The notes below the pieces were generated by a model. That model saw nothing but the letters and a program-made list of their open reading frames with translations. It did not search any database and was not told the DNA's origin. Positions 1-10,548 of a DNA stretch of 61,210 bases are shown piece by piece (the first letter of the stretch is position 1; every line of letters begins with the position of its first letter). The stretch spans positions 1 to 61,210 of the forward strand of contig JAULBX010025442.1 in assembly GCA_032358255.1 (NCBI GenBank). Direction: 5' to 3'. The position numbers and the translations under genes are program-made. The DNA is from Heterotrichella gracilis (lineage: Eukaryota > Sar > Xanthophyceae > Tribonematales > Xanthonemataceae).

Positions 1-1153
1 ACAGTTTGGTGGCTGATGCCTCATGGTTCGTCCCCAAAATTCCGCGTCTCGCGTAGGGGTTTACCTTTCTTTTTTTTTTTTTTTTTTTTTTTTTGTGGTG
101 CAGGAAGGAAGACCAGGTTGAGCATTGCTGCACCAAAGCAATTAATGCGGAGGGTCTGCAAATGTATAAATCAAGCTTGTGTACCGGGTGGATCTGGACA
201 CTCCAGTCTGACTCAGGCACTGGTTATACCCGGCGGCCGGGCCGGGAAGTAAGTGGCCCTCTAACTACGCCTTTGCGCGTTACCTAAGGTTTCAGAAAAC
301 CTTTCTTTCTTTCTTCTAGTCTAAAGGCCACCGGTGTCTAGTCTAGAGGCCACTGGTTCCAGATAGAATGGATTTAAAATTGAATGTTCACATGCGTATG
401 ATTCCACGGGATTAATCAGTTGATATTTGCAAACACGGTAATCATTGATTGGAATCGAATGAAATCCAATTCAAAATCACGATGTCCGAAATGGCACCAG
501 GTGTGGTCCTTGGTAAGTACATAATATGATATGTCCCCCAAAACAAGGTTTCCGCCTAGCAACGGTAGCGTAGGCTGCTCTCTAGCCCAACGCCCACCCA
601 GTCTGCCCACACTCCATACCATAGCCCCCTGGTCAGGTCGAACCCTCCAAGAATCCATCCCAATACCAGTAAATGCCACTGTCTGCATGCCTCGCCACGG
701 CGCTTCCTACACAATTCCAAGCCCCACACATGTGGCACACAGGCCCCCCTCCACTCGATGGACTGTGTTCAGTGGTGCGTGGTGGGTGCGGGCGGTGCAG
801 GCAGTGCAGGTGTATGGCTGGCCCTGAGGGACGGGAACATCTTGGACAGCCAGTCGTCCTGCGCACGCGCCCTGCAGTAGAGCGGGGAGATGGGTTTATG
901 CAGGGATGGCAGGTGGAGATGTGACAGGAGAACAATGTGGTCAGTTTAATCGCATGTGTGTGGCTGTTGGTGTACATTCCCCAAAAGGTAGTTTGCCACG
1001 CCGTCTACATATCGTCCTGCCACCACATACAAAGCAACAGGCCACCGGAGGTACACGATAGGTAACTTAACCACTGTTGTGTGCCGTGCATGTACCCTGG
1101 CGACCATTTTGCCCCAGGGTGCGAGCCGATGCCCCGCCTGCGGCGCCACTCAC
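1..1153. other. Left edge; no resolved gene
   Basis: Nothing here has a recognisable protein-family match. The 3' terminal exon of the Mpv17-family gene on the minus strand should fall here, because its last resolved exon ends in a strong donor at 1153 with a codon left open; I could not place it. The segment also holds a T run and a copy of a short dispersed motif near 259-315. Confidence 0.4.
70..94. repeat. Poly-T tract (25 T)
   Basis: An uninterrupted run of 25 T, preceded by another pyrimidine stretch. It could be the reverse-strand poly-A tail of a retroposed sequence or simple slippage; no flanking duplication was seen. Confidence 0.9.
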
Positions 1154-2622
1154 CAGCACATGAATGTTGAGTCAAACACCGTGACCACGTTGACCACCAG
1201 CAGGTGGAACTGCACCGGCACCTTGACGAAGTTGACTGTCTGGATGAATGGCCACACCACGCATTCGGCACCAAAAGTAGGCCAGAAGTCTGTGCGCATC
1301 TTGGCTGAGAAGTTGCCCCACGATCCGCCCTCGCCGTACGTCATCCACGCAAAGAATGCTGCCACGTGCAGCGGGCCAAACACGCCGGTGTCCACAACCA
1401 CCTGGGAGTGAGGGGTGCAAGGGTTAATGTAAAAAAATCCAGGCCAAAAGAACTGATATCCGGCCGCAGGGCTACACAATCATTTGACAGGGCGCATGCA
1501 TATGTGCAGGTAGGTGATGCGCACATGGTAACAGGCAATTGCTCATGCACCACACTATTCTGGAATGCAATCAAGAGGCATCATGCATGCCATGTGCAAC
1601 CCCACCTTTGATGCTATGAACGGTGCCGATCCACGTGCAAACCAGCGCGCAGCCTGTTTGTCCAGTCCCCGGTACCATACATGGCCAAAGGGGCCTGCAC
1701 AGTGGGGGAGAGGTAGGTGGGCGACTTTGCGATCAACAGCACAGCAATAGTGTTGCGAGGCAATGAAGTGCAACGCAGCGCCCATGTACGAGCAGTGGCA
1801 CAGGCTATCACAGGGCGCAGGAGTGGTGCAGGTGACACGCACCGATGAAGAAGCCGCCATACAGGGAGGTGAGCGCAGTGCGCCGCAGGTCCAGCGTCTG
1901 GGGAGGCAACCAACAAACAAGAAATGAGTAGGGTGCACGTGGCCAGTACAAAAACTTTAAAACGCTGCGCTAGTGAAGGGCCACTGCAGTGGCACCACTG
2001 CCACTCTGTGCACGGTACAAGGTCTAGGTGCATGCATGTCCTGCAACCGCAAGGCGATATGCGCCTACATCCCTCAGCCTATCGCACCTTCTTGCCCTCG
2101 ATTTTCTGTGACAGCACATCACCAATAGACCTGCACCACAAAATCGATGGGTGGGCAGGGTGGCTGTGCGTTCTATCAGGTATCGATAGGGTGTATGCAC
2201 AAAGCAGGCAAGCTCCAAATGGTATATATTGCTAGGTGTTGGCGCGCATCTGATTTGCAACGCTGTGGGACTCACAGAACATGTATCCTATATCCAGGGT
2301 GCCTCAAGCTTGCGACAGCCCACAAGCTAGTCAGGTCACAGGTGCTTGACCAACACTGGAGTTGTATGAGCAGCCAGTGCGAGTGTTTCCTTTACTCACC
2401 AAGTCTACTAACACTGGGGTGCTGTGGACCAAGCTGCAGAGCAACTATGACATTAATTTGTAATATGCTCTTAGGTAATATGCATGCATGCTACACAGGC
2501 ACATGCGATCCTAGTTTCTGCGAAACGCACCACAATGTTCCCGTTGTGATAATTTGCGTTGTGTATGGTCTTTGCTTCAACACGCTGTTGTAGGCGCTCC
2601 ATATCCGGCCGAGTCTCTGCAT
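1154..2622 (-). CDS. Mpv17/PMP22 family membrane protein (3' end open)
   Basis: Small integral membrane protein of the Mpv17/PMP22/Sym1 family, found in mitochondrial, peroxisomal or plastid membranes and linked to solute permeability. Five exons can be joined on the minus strand in correct phase: 2531-2622, 2088-2130, 1843-1897, 1606-1694 and 1154-1401. Family blocks are all present in order: an N-terminal W-S-A-Y segment, GDVLSQKIEG, SLYGGFFIGPFGHVWYRGLD, and the diagnostic C-terminal block with DFWPTF, VWPFIQTVNF and VPVQFHLLVVN. The start is the ATG at 2620-2622, giving the usual short N-terminus. About 175 residues are resolved; the family is typically 170-200, so the missing last exon is probably short. 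The gene is head-to-head with RSP16. The target organelle cannot be told from the sequence. Confidence 0.87.
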
Positions 2623-3331
2623 GGCTGCGGTTTGTACACGGCCGCCCGTGACGCAGCACTGGTTGGCTGACCGTAGCAACCACAGCCCGAAACCTTCAAG
2701 CCACCTCAAAGACGCCTGGTTGTGCTGGACCTGCTGGGATACCTTCGCTACTGCCCAAATCGTCCTTGGCCACCTCTGGCCAATTGCCAATGGCCAGTAC
2801 TATATATGCATGCAGCGTGCGAAAACCTTGCAGACTACAGCAAACAGGTGTGCAACGTTGGCGAGGACAAGCTGCACCAGTCCAAGGCTTGTTGGGCGCG
2901 TTTGAGCTACAGTAGTTGCTGGTATGCGACCGTGACTATGCGTGAACCCAATGGTGGTGCTAAGTGGGCAACTGTTTATGAGCAATGTGCTTGGTTACGG
3001 CAAGGTCAACACAGGATCGGACTGCAAGTTGTACAATGCCCAGGCACCTTATCGATAAGCCGTAGTTTGTGTAACCCGGTTGGGTCAGTTGTATGTCAAT
3101 GACATTGAATGGCCAGGGGGAAAACACCCAAAAAGCGACGAGTTGTAGCCAGGCTCCTCGAGAGTTGAAGATACTTGCCCGGTTTGCTCAGTTTTGCTGT
3201 GTGCTCAAGTCACACATTACATGTTATCACATCGATTGTCGCTTAATTGGTCATTCTGTTCTGTGTGCAAGACTGTGTCACCCCAGTGTCTCAGGCGGCA
3301 TGCGAGTCATGCCATACGATTGGGGACAGTG
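2623..3331. promoter_or_regulatory. Divergent intergenic region Mpv17 / RSP16
   Basis: 709 bp between two divergently oriented start codons, so it must hold both 5' UTRs and promoters. No TATA box or other element stood out. Contains a GCATGC-type palindrome near 2808-2816. Confidence 0.35.
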
Positions 3332-5326
3332 ATGGGGGAGCTCACGCCACCAGCAAGAGGGATTGGGAGGGATTATTACCGCGTTTTAGGAGTCACATGG
3401 TACATAGAAAACGATATGTAACTGGTGACTCGAAGGAGAGGCCCTCTTTGTAACTTGCATGTGGGTCCCCCAATGCAGGGAAGCAGACTACAGCTCCATT
3501 GCTGACGCATTCAAGAGGAACGCCCTCAGATACCACCCAACAAAGGACACCTCGGAATATGCAACCAAAATATTCGCAGACAGTGCAGAGGCATTCGACA
3601 TCCTGTCTAAACGTACGCGGCATTTTTCTTTTCCTACTCGACTGCAAGCTTAAGGTGGGTGTTTCCTACTGAGCAATATTGCAACTTGCCTGCTCACCGC
3701 CCCCTTTCTATCCCAATTTGCAGCGCAAAGGAAAGGAGTGTATGACTTGTACGGCGAAAGGGGACTAAAGTCTTCGTTTAAGATCCAAACTGGCAAGTAT
3801 AGCAGCTGATAGAATGGGTGTAGTGCCCCATCTTGTTGTATGCTCTCAAGGGTTCCTGCTGCAGAAAGAAGACAAATGTATGCATGCACCCAGTGGAGCT
3901 TCTTAAGTCCTTCCTGAATTGCCTTGTTCAAATTTGCACTGCAGTGGAATGGAGTGCATACAGCTTCGATCCAGAGACAGATCTCCTGCAGGTTTTCAAC
4001 CAGTGCTTCCACCCATTCAAGGACATACAAGGTGAGCGTTATAGCTCCCAACAGCTGTTAACACGCACAGAGCCACCACATGTAGTGTCTCTGATGCTTA
4101 TAGGTACTAGGCCTTGCCAGGTGCACAAGTATGTCCCCCAGCCATGCGCCGTTGTTTGCCAGCAGTAGGTGTGAACTATAATTAGGCACCAGGACCAATG
4201 CAGTCCACTTTGGGAGAGTGTCCAATTTTGCACCATCATGCAGTGCACCATGTGCAGGGACGCCATCACATTTGTGGCTGCTAACTGGAACCGTTCCAAG
4301 TGAGCCGCCTCAGCCAATCACCCCCTCAGAGCCACAAGAGGTAAGGTCAGGGGGAGGGTGTGGTGAGGGCACTGGTTATGCTGTACATACAACATAAGCA
4401 TCTGTGTGCTCAGCCCCGGTACAGGTTGCATCACCAGGACACAGATGAGGAACTGCTGGCAATGACTTGCAATTGTGTGAAATGCAGTGCCACCTCGCAA
4501 TAAGCTTGGAAGATGTGTACACCGGGGCGCACAAGGTTGTGGAGCACAGGCTGAACATTGGCCAGGGGGCGCACAGGTTCTGTGAAACCCCGCAGCTGCC
4601 TGTGCGCATCTCACCCGGTCAACCAGACACTACAACGATGGCATTTCACAAACAATTTGGGGCAAACAGGCACCAGGCAGGGTACCAATGCGACATCCAC
4701 GTCACTGTATCAACAAACCGCAAGCCAGGTTCACACGCGATGGGCCGCACCTGTGCTACACAGCAGACATTGATCTGCTCTCTGCGCTGACAGGGGGCAC
4801 CCTGCACATTGAGCACCTGGATGGCAGGCACGTCACAGACATGAGTGCACCGCCGCACACCACTTGTTTCTTGCACCATCCTGCATCTGCTGCCTGTGCT
4901 GGGTTTTGGTCATGTGACCATGGTGGGTGCCTATGGGGCTGTCAGCAAGGTGAAGTTCAAACTGCAATTGGTGTCTGCAGGGTTCTCAGCGTTCCCGTCA
5001 CCACCATCATCCATCCCGCTAGTACCCTCAAGCTGCCAGGGGAGGGGCTCCCAAGGGAAGATGGCAGCAAGGTACCATGTGTCCAAATTGGATGGTCCCC
5101 TCTGTTGTGCAATGCAGCTGCTCGCATGGCAATTCCTCGAGCCACGCATAATTTGAGGGCAAGAAATTGAAATTACATCTCTCTTTATGATCAGGGAGAT
5201 TTGATTGTCATGTACACCATTAAATTTCCTACACAGCTGACGAAGACACAAAAGCGGCATTTGTTTGAGGCACTTGGCAGCAAACCTGTGTGTGAGATCA
5301 CGGTGCAAGAGCACACGCCACTTTGA
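3332..5326 (+). CDS. RSP16: RSP16 / DNAJB13-like radial spoke Hsp40 (apparent frameshift)
   Basis: Axonemal Hsp40 of the DNAJB13/RSP16 type, a radial-spoke component. Resolved exons are 3332-3399, 3479-3612, 3724-3792, 3945-4031, 4258-4340, one from 4488, one starting near 4980, and 5195-5326. The N-terminal J-domain (DYYRVLGV to YDLYGERGLK) has HPT in place of HPD; DNAJB13 proteins also lack HPD, which supports the assignment. The DnaJ C-terminal domains follow (SLEDVYTG, VRISPG, RFTRDG, LTGGTLHIEHLDGR, IIHPAS, LPGEGLP, GDLIVMYTIKFPTQL). Intron 3 (3793-3944) is GC-AG. Within the exon from 4488 the reading frame slips by one base at about 4710, between CDIHVTV and KPQARFTRDG, so this copy is either a sequencing deletion or a damaged allele. 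The end of that exon after LDGR is uncertain; a GC donor is possible. Confidence 0.85.
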
Positions 5327-5376
5327 AAATCATCTGCACTACAAGTTAGACAGCCATGTACCTGGGACCAGAAGTA

Positions 5377-7869
5377 TCACAATTGCAGCTGCTTTTCTTG
5401 CCCCTTTCCCTCCATCTCCTTGTACTGCAGCCTTGATCCATGATGGTTGTATTCTTCGCCACCACCGGTCACCACTCGCTTACCCTCCTTGTCAAAGAAC
5501 CGCCCACCGTTGATAATCTGTGGTACTCCTGACAATACGCGTGCAAATGCTGTCGCTGGGTTTAAAAAGTCAATGCTGGTCCCAGTACCCTGCAGTTGCA
5601 AACATGCAAATCTGTCCACACCCTCACGTGCAGCAATTGGTGCATCCCTGGGCGTGGCACCCACATATGCAGATGGCAACCCAGTGTGCCTGTGTAAAGG
5701 ACAATGCATATTTATGTAGTAGTAGGGTGAAATACTTATACTGGTATACAGATGACAACGTTGGGTACCCAGAAGTGGCTGTGTAAAGGACAACGCATTT
5801 CCCCCTAATTCTGTATATAAAAGATGTACCGCCGTTACATGCATGTGCCTGCACTAATGGGTACATGCCAGCACTGGCGGGCACAGAATGACATAACTCA
5901 CTGGACGTATATGACACAAGGCTCAGCTGGATCAGGATGGAGTGTTGTGCCCCAGATGGCCTGGTGCCAAATAGGGCCGCACCTGCACGCCCCTCATGCG
6001 CGGCACCAGGACCCGGGCCACAGTCTCCGGCTCTTCAGCAAGCGTGTTGAAAAAGCGGCGTGCGGTGGGTGATGCATCCGCCAGCAGCAGGTCGGTGAGC
6101 ACCATACCGGGGGACACGTTGTGCACGCCAATGCTGCTCAGGCCTGCAGAGCACCACCGGTGATCACCCCCAAACCCTAGGTTTGTGCCTCATGAGGCTG
6201 ACATTGCCATGGCCGCGTGTGTGCCGCCACTCACTCTGGCCATGGCCATAAGCTGATCAGTCAGTGCTTTAAGCAAAGCTTGCAACCTGAACTCTTCCAG
6301 GCAGTGCAATTATAATGCCGTTCCAGGAACCATATCATATCTGACTACGACATTCATCCGATGGCTAGCAAATGGTAGGCTAGCAAATGGTACTGGTGGT
6401 GCAGCGTGAACTTGGTGGAGTCCACTGACTCACTGCTTGAACCATGTACATGTCTGCTTTCGCCGTTCAATGAGGGTGACCCTGCCCGTAAGCTGCATGC
6501 ATCGTCACGCACGCATGCAGCGCCCCCGGGGTCCTACCTGCCTCCCGCATCTCCTGCGCCAGCGCCTGCGTGAGCTGCGTGAGTGCACTCTTGGTGGCCT
6601 TGTGGGTGCACGCGGACTTGGAAAAGGAGGCACCCCACGAGCTGAAGCCAAAGTTGAATAGGTGGTAGCGGGGAGCAGGCGCGGGGACCTGGCGCTGCAT
6701 CAACCGGATGGCCTCCCTGCACCGGGATAGGTGTACGTGACCATTTGGATCTACATCCTAAAAGATATGAAATATTTGGATACGAACAATATTACATGAA
6801 ATATTACAATTAGAAAGCATTAACATCTTAATATTAAATATTATATATTGGCACATGGGGATATTGACTGCTTACTTGGCTGCGCTGCTGGACCACCACA
6901 CAACATTGCAGTAGGTTTCAACATTCAGTTGCAGTGCTACCAATTGCAGTGCTATATGCTCACATAACGCTTCATTCTTGGACCTGAAGAAGGGGGAATG
7001 CCCAGTTGCACCCATGTATGAAGGCAAAAGCATTGGCACCATGGCAGACACAGCTACCCACCCCCTGCCTGCCAACCGAAGCGCACCCCCCACCCCACCT
7101 GCAGCCCAGCAGCGAGCCGGTGACGTTCACCCCCACCACAGCCGCTATCTCCCCCGCCTCCAGGTCAGGCAGCAGGCGCTTGCGGGTGACTGCACCCGCG
7201 TTGTTCACCCACAGGTCGATGGCGCCCAGCGTGCCACAGGCCCAGTCGGCAAACTCCCTCAGTTGGTTGGGGTCCGACACGTCACAGGGCCTGCCGTGGA
7301 CCTACACACCACAGTGGCACCAAGTCTGAACCATATGGCACGTTGCAGTGCCACACACGAGGTTGTGCCCCCTCCTGCCACAGCACGCACTGAACAGCGC
7401 AAAGATTGTGGACAGCAGTCAAGCAGAGGAGCGCCAGGGTTAAGCAACTGCATCAATTTTGCTGTCGCCAGCTGATGCACTGTTGCAAATCATATCACAA
7501 TGCTAATGGTTGCTGTGAAGAGAGATCCAATCCAGTGAGAGTAGTCCTGCCAGGCCTCTTTGGTGGCTACCCCGCACCACCCCCGCACCGCACCCGCCCA
7601 GGGAACCTGTTACTCAGCTCAGCCAGCGCCGCATCCAGTCGCCCAGCGTCTCGGCCACACAGCACCACCCTGTCGCCATGGCCAAGGAACTCGCACGCCA
7701 TGGCGTAGCCTAGACCTTTGCTGCCACCTGAGTGCATGCACCATGGATGCTGGCTTCAGTGCAAACCAGCAATTGATCGCAAGCCATGAGCAGGCACTGG
7801 CGATGCGTTGCTACAGACATGGTGGGCCCCTCACCCGTTATCACCACTCCTCTGCTGACGTTTAATTGG
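5377..7869 (-). CDS. NYC1: NYC1-type chlorophyll b reductase, SDR family (5' end open)
   Basis: Short-chain dehydrogenase resembling NYC1/NOL, the thylakoid enzyme reducing chlorophyll b to 7-hydroxymethyl-chlorophyll a in chlorophyll breakdown. Minus-strand exons in phase: 7835-7869, 7594-7727, 7099-7301, 6538-6716, 5989-6143, 5377-5589. Visible motifs are ITGGSKGLGYAMA (cofactor loop), CDVSDP, WVNNAGA, and VHNVSPGMVLTDLLL followed by ETVARVLVPRMRG, which is near-diagnostic of the family. The last exon (DFLNPATAF, GRFFDKEGKRV) matches the NYC1 C-terminal extension rather than NOL. The catalytic YxxxK position reads THKATK, so Tyr is replaced by His (codon 6602-6604). The N-terminus (transit peptide, membrane segments) should lie between 7870 and about 8400 but is unresolved; 8180-8255 is a candidate exon. 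The stop is 50 bp from the RSP16 stop, so 3' UTRs probably overlap. Confidence 0.85.
6363..6392. repeat. 15-bp tandem duplication in NYC1 intron
   Basis: Two perfect copies of GGCTAGCAAATGGTA lie back to back inside an intron of the NYC1-like gene. Confidence 0.9.
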
Positions 7870-9149
7870 CTGTAGGAAGTGCTCGCCTGTGGCGCTGTAC
7901 CGCCGCGCCTGCTGTGTGCCCCCGCCACCCTCCCAGCAATACAATCCGGCGCTAGCGGTTGGCCCGTGATTGTTGCTTTCTGCAGGTTGTGAAAGCGCCC
8001 AGGTGGTGAGGATTCCACTTCTCTCCCACTCCCCACCATACAAGTTCCAGCCAGGCTGACTGAGGTCGGGGCCACACCGCACAACACCATCATATCCAGC
8101 AGCAGGCAGATTGCGAACAGGCAAGTGTGTGCCAAATTACCAGCCTGACACTTGTAAAACAGGCTGACCAGGGTGCATACCTTGACCAGCCTGTCAGATA
8201 TGCCTCTGGCGCTCCTTGAGTGCACATCCAGCCCTGGTACTGCTTGAGACAGCTGCAATGAACCAGGAAAAGCTCCTGTAAGCCTTGCCGTAGGCTGCAG
8301 GCAAGTTGTAAGTGGACAACACGACATGTTGCCAGCTAGACCTAGTACCCCAGTGGAATACACAGAGAGAGTGTACATGGCGAACAGTGCCGATACGAGG
8401 AGAGGAACTCGGTTGAGGGTGTGATATCCTGTACCTACCCACTGTCAGCACATATGAAGACAGCGTATGACACATGCATGCATTGGGCATTGCATGCATT
8501 GTGCCGCAAGGTCACACGGCGCCCTGCCCGTCTTTTCAATCGTACTCTCCAAAAAGCTAAAAAAAAGTGGCTGGCGATGCGTCACACAAAAGGCGTGGCA
8601 ACATTCTGCGATGGCAAAACCCACCACACAACCCCTGCTTGTTGCTCTGTATGCTATTTGGAGTGGGTATCCTGCCGCTTGTACACAGACGGTCACTACC
8701 ACCTATTGTAGGAGGGCGGCTTGATTGCAGCACAACCAGCATAAAAGGTCGGTGGGTCTTGGACGCCGAAGTTCCAACCTAATTCACGGTACGTGACCTC
8801 GTCTTTGGTAGTTGTGCATATTGATTGTTTCAAGGTTTGGCGTGTATGCTTAGAACGCATGCATATATGCATGGCTGCTATTGCATGCGGTGGGTGGGTG
8901 TGTTCTTGTACACTCATTCGTTGCAGTTCTGCGTTGTGTTGTATGCGGTTGTCAAGCAAGCTCAACAGGCAATACAGTGACGAGTGTCACATACAGCACA
9001 AGGACACCCAGTGCACTATCCCTTGAGTCACTTTGACATGTTGTGCCTACTTTTGAAGCCCTGGCATGCTACCTTGTAGGAGCTTATTAAACCTTGAGCA
9101 GTCAACAAGCGTTCCTTGCCGCATAAGGGGCACCAACTTGTTGGTCAGC
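7870..9149. other. 5' part of NYC1 gene and divergent promoter region
   Basis: Should contain unresolved N-terminal exons of the minus-strand NYC1-like gene in its left half, and in its right half the promoters of that gene and of plus-strand CBSX. 8180-8255 is bounded by good splice sites on the minus strand. Two TGCATGCA-type palindromes occur near 8473-8500 and 8866. Confidence 0.35.
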
Positions 9150-10548
9150 ATGGCCACCTCGCTTGCTCTGGGCCTGTCAGCTACCTGCAGCTGCCACTGC
9201 TACAGCGACAGGCCCACAGCCAGGCGGCAACACCCAGCCAACCCCGCACTGGGTGCAAGCCTTGCTCGCCGGATAAGCACACACACAACCAGTTTGCAAC
9301 AGCGCAAGTCTGCTGTTGCGCCACTGGCAGCTGTTGGGGTACGTGAACAGCTTGCTGTACTTCCTCCTACTTGGCTGCTGTGGGTGCCAGTTGGTGGGTG
9401 GGCTGGCGAGCCGTACTTTTGACCTCGCTCCCTTCTCCCTTTGCAGGAGGAGGCGGTCATTAAATTTGAGACGGTGTCCGATGTTATGACCTCAGGGCGG
9501 ATGGTCAAGTGCACAGCGTCTACCTCGGTGGACGACGGTAAGCTCCCAACTTGTCTAAGCAGCCTGCCTGTAGCATGTGAGCGTACTACACAATTCAAGC
9601 TGCTCAGGTGGCCAGCTGCTGTTTGTTCGTGGGGATGCCCGCAAGGGAGAATGGGATCCAGGACAGCTTTTGGGTCACTGCATACACCATGTGCCACCCG
9701 AGCCACACTTTCACCCTCTCTTCTCCTCACCGCCGCTGTGTGCTTGCAGCGCTTGAGCTGCTCTCAGAGTTCAACATCACCGGACTACCAGTGGTGGACG
9801 AGGAGGAAGTAGTGGTACGTGACAACCACCAACACCCTGGTTTAGGGTTTAGGGTTTCCGGTGGTAACCTTTCTCAATTCCGTCTGTGAGTACTCCTGTT
9901 GTGCCCAGCACCACACAGGCACTACTGACAGCGCCCCTTGTTGGTTCTCCCCTGCCAGCCCCCCTAACGAGTGTGCTCTCCTCCCTCCCCTGCAGGTTGG
10001 CATTGTGTCTGACTACGACCTGCTATCCCTGGATGACATCATCGGCAAGCAGGAGGACACTGGCTTCTTCCCTGACGTGAACACCGAGTGGAACACATTC
10101 GCAGAGGTGCAGCGGCGGATGATGAAGAACGCAGGGAAAATGTGAGTGCCATGCTTGGGGGCCGCAGGTGGTGGATGTTCAATGAACCCCTGTGTGTCTC
10201 GTCGAGCTTGGGCCATATGGCCATTGGAAGTGCATGTGCTGCATGTATTAGCGGCTGATGCAGTTCCACCAGGTCTCAAATACGTTTTGGAGGTGCTCCA
10301 TCTGGATGCCTGGCTGCTCACTGCCCTGCTGCTCTGCCCTCCGCAGTGTGTCTGACGTGATGACCCCCGACCCGCTGTGTGTGCGCCCCAACACCACGCT
10401 GTCGGACGCCACACGCATACTCATAAACATGAAGGTGCGCCGCCTGCCGGTGGTAGACGAGAACGGCCGGCTGGTGGGCATCGTCACACGCGGGAACATA
10501 GTCAAGGGGGCGCTCAAGGCACGCAAGAGGGCAAGGGCAGACAACTGA
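9150..10548 (+). CDS. CBSX: CBSX-type chloroplast CBS-domain-pair protein
   Basis: Stand-alone CBS pair protein like plant CBSX1/CBSX2, which bind adenosine ligands and modulate thioredoxins in the plastid. Five phase-consistent exons: 9150-9338, 9447-9537, 9750-9814, 9996-10141, 10347-10548; 230 residues. Residues 1-63 are rich in Ala, Ser, Thr and Arg, starting MATSLALGLS, and look like a chloroplast transit peptide. CBS1 spans about 67-145 (VSDVMTSGRMV, ITGLPVVDEEE, VGIVSDYDLLSLD) and CBS2 about 165-222 (VSDVMTPDPL, RRLPVVDENGRLVGIVTRGN). Between them the FFPDVNTEWNTFAEVQ linker matches plant CBSX. The start is the ATG in good context directly ahead of the transit-like segment; an in-frame upstream ATG at 9066 is possible but less likely. 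Confidence 0.92.
9841..9857 (+). repeat. Telomere-like TTTAGGG repeats in intron
   Basis: Two TTTAGGG units plus TTT lie in the third intron of CBSX. TTTAGGG is the plant-type telomere unit, also used by many green algae. A related CCCTAAACCC stretch occurs near 17803 in another intron. Confidence 0.7.

Noticed and set aside
3530-3540. Loss of HPD in the RSP16 J-domain as evidence of a dead gene
   Set aside because: DNAJB13/RSP16 proteins lack a canonical HPD, so this is a family trait; only the frameshift is unexpected.
5932-5988. Read-through C-terminus of NYC1 ending at 5932
   Set aside because: The next exon (5377-5589) matches the NYC1 C-terminal region in phase after a good donor at 5988, so the read-through is intronic.
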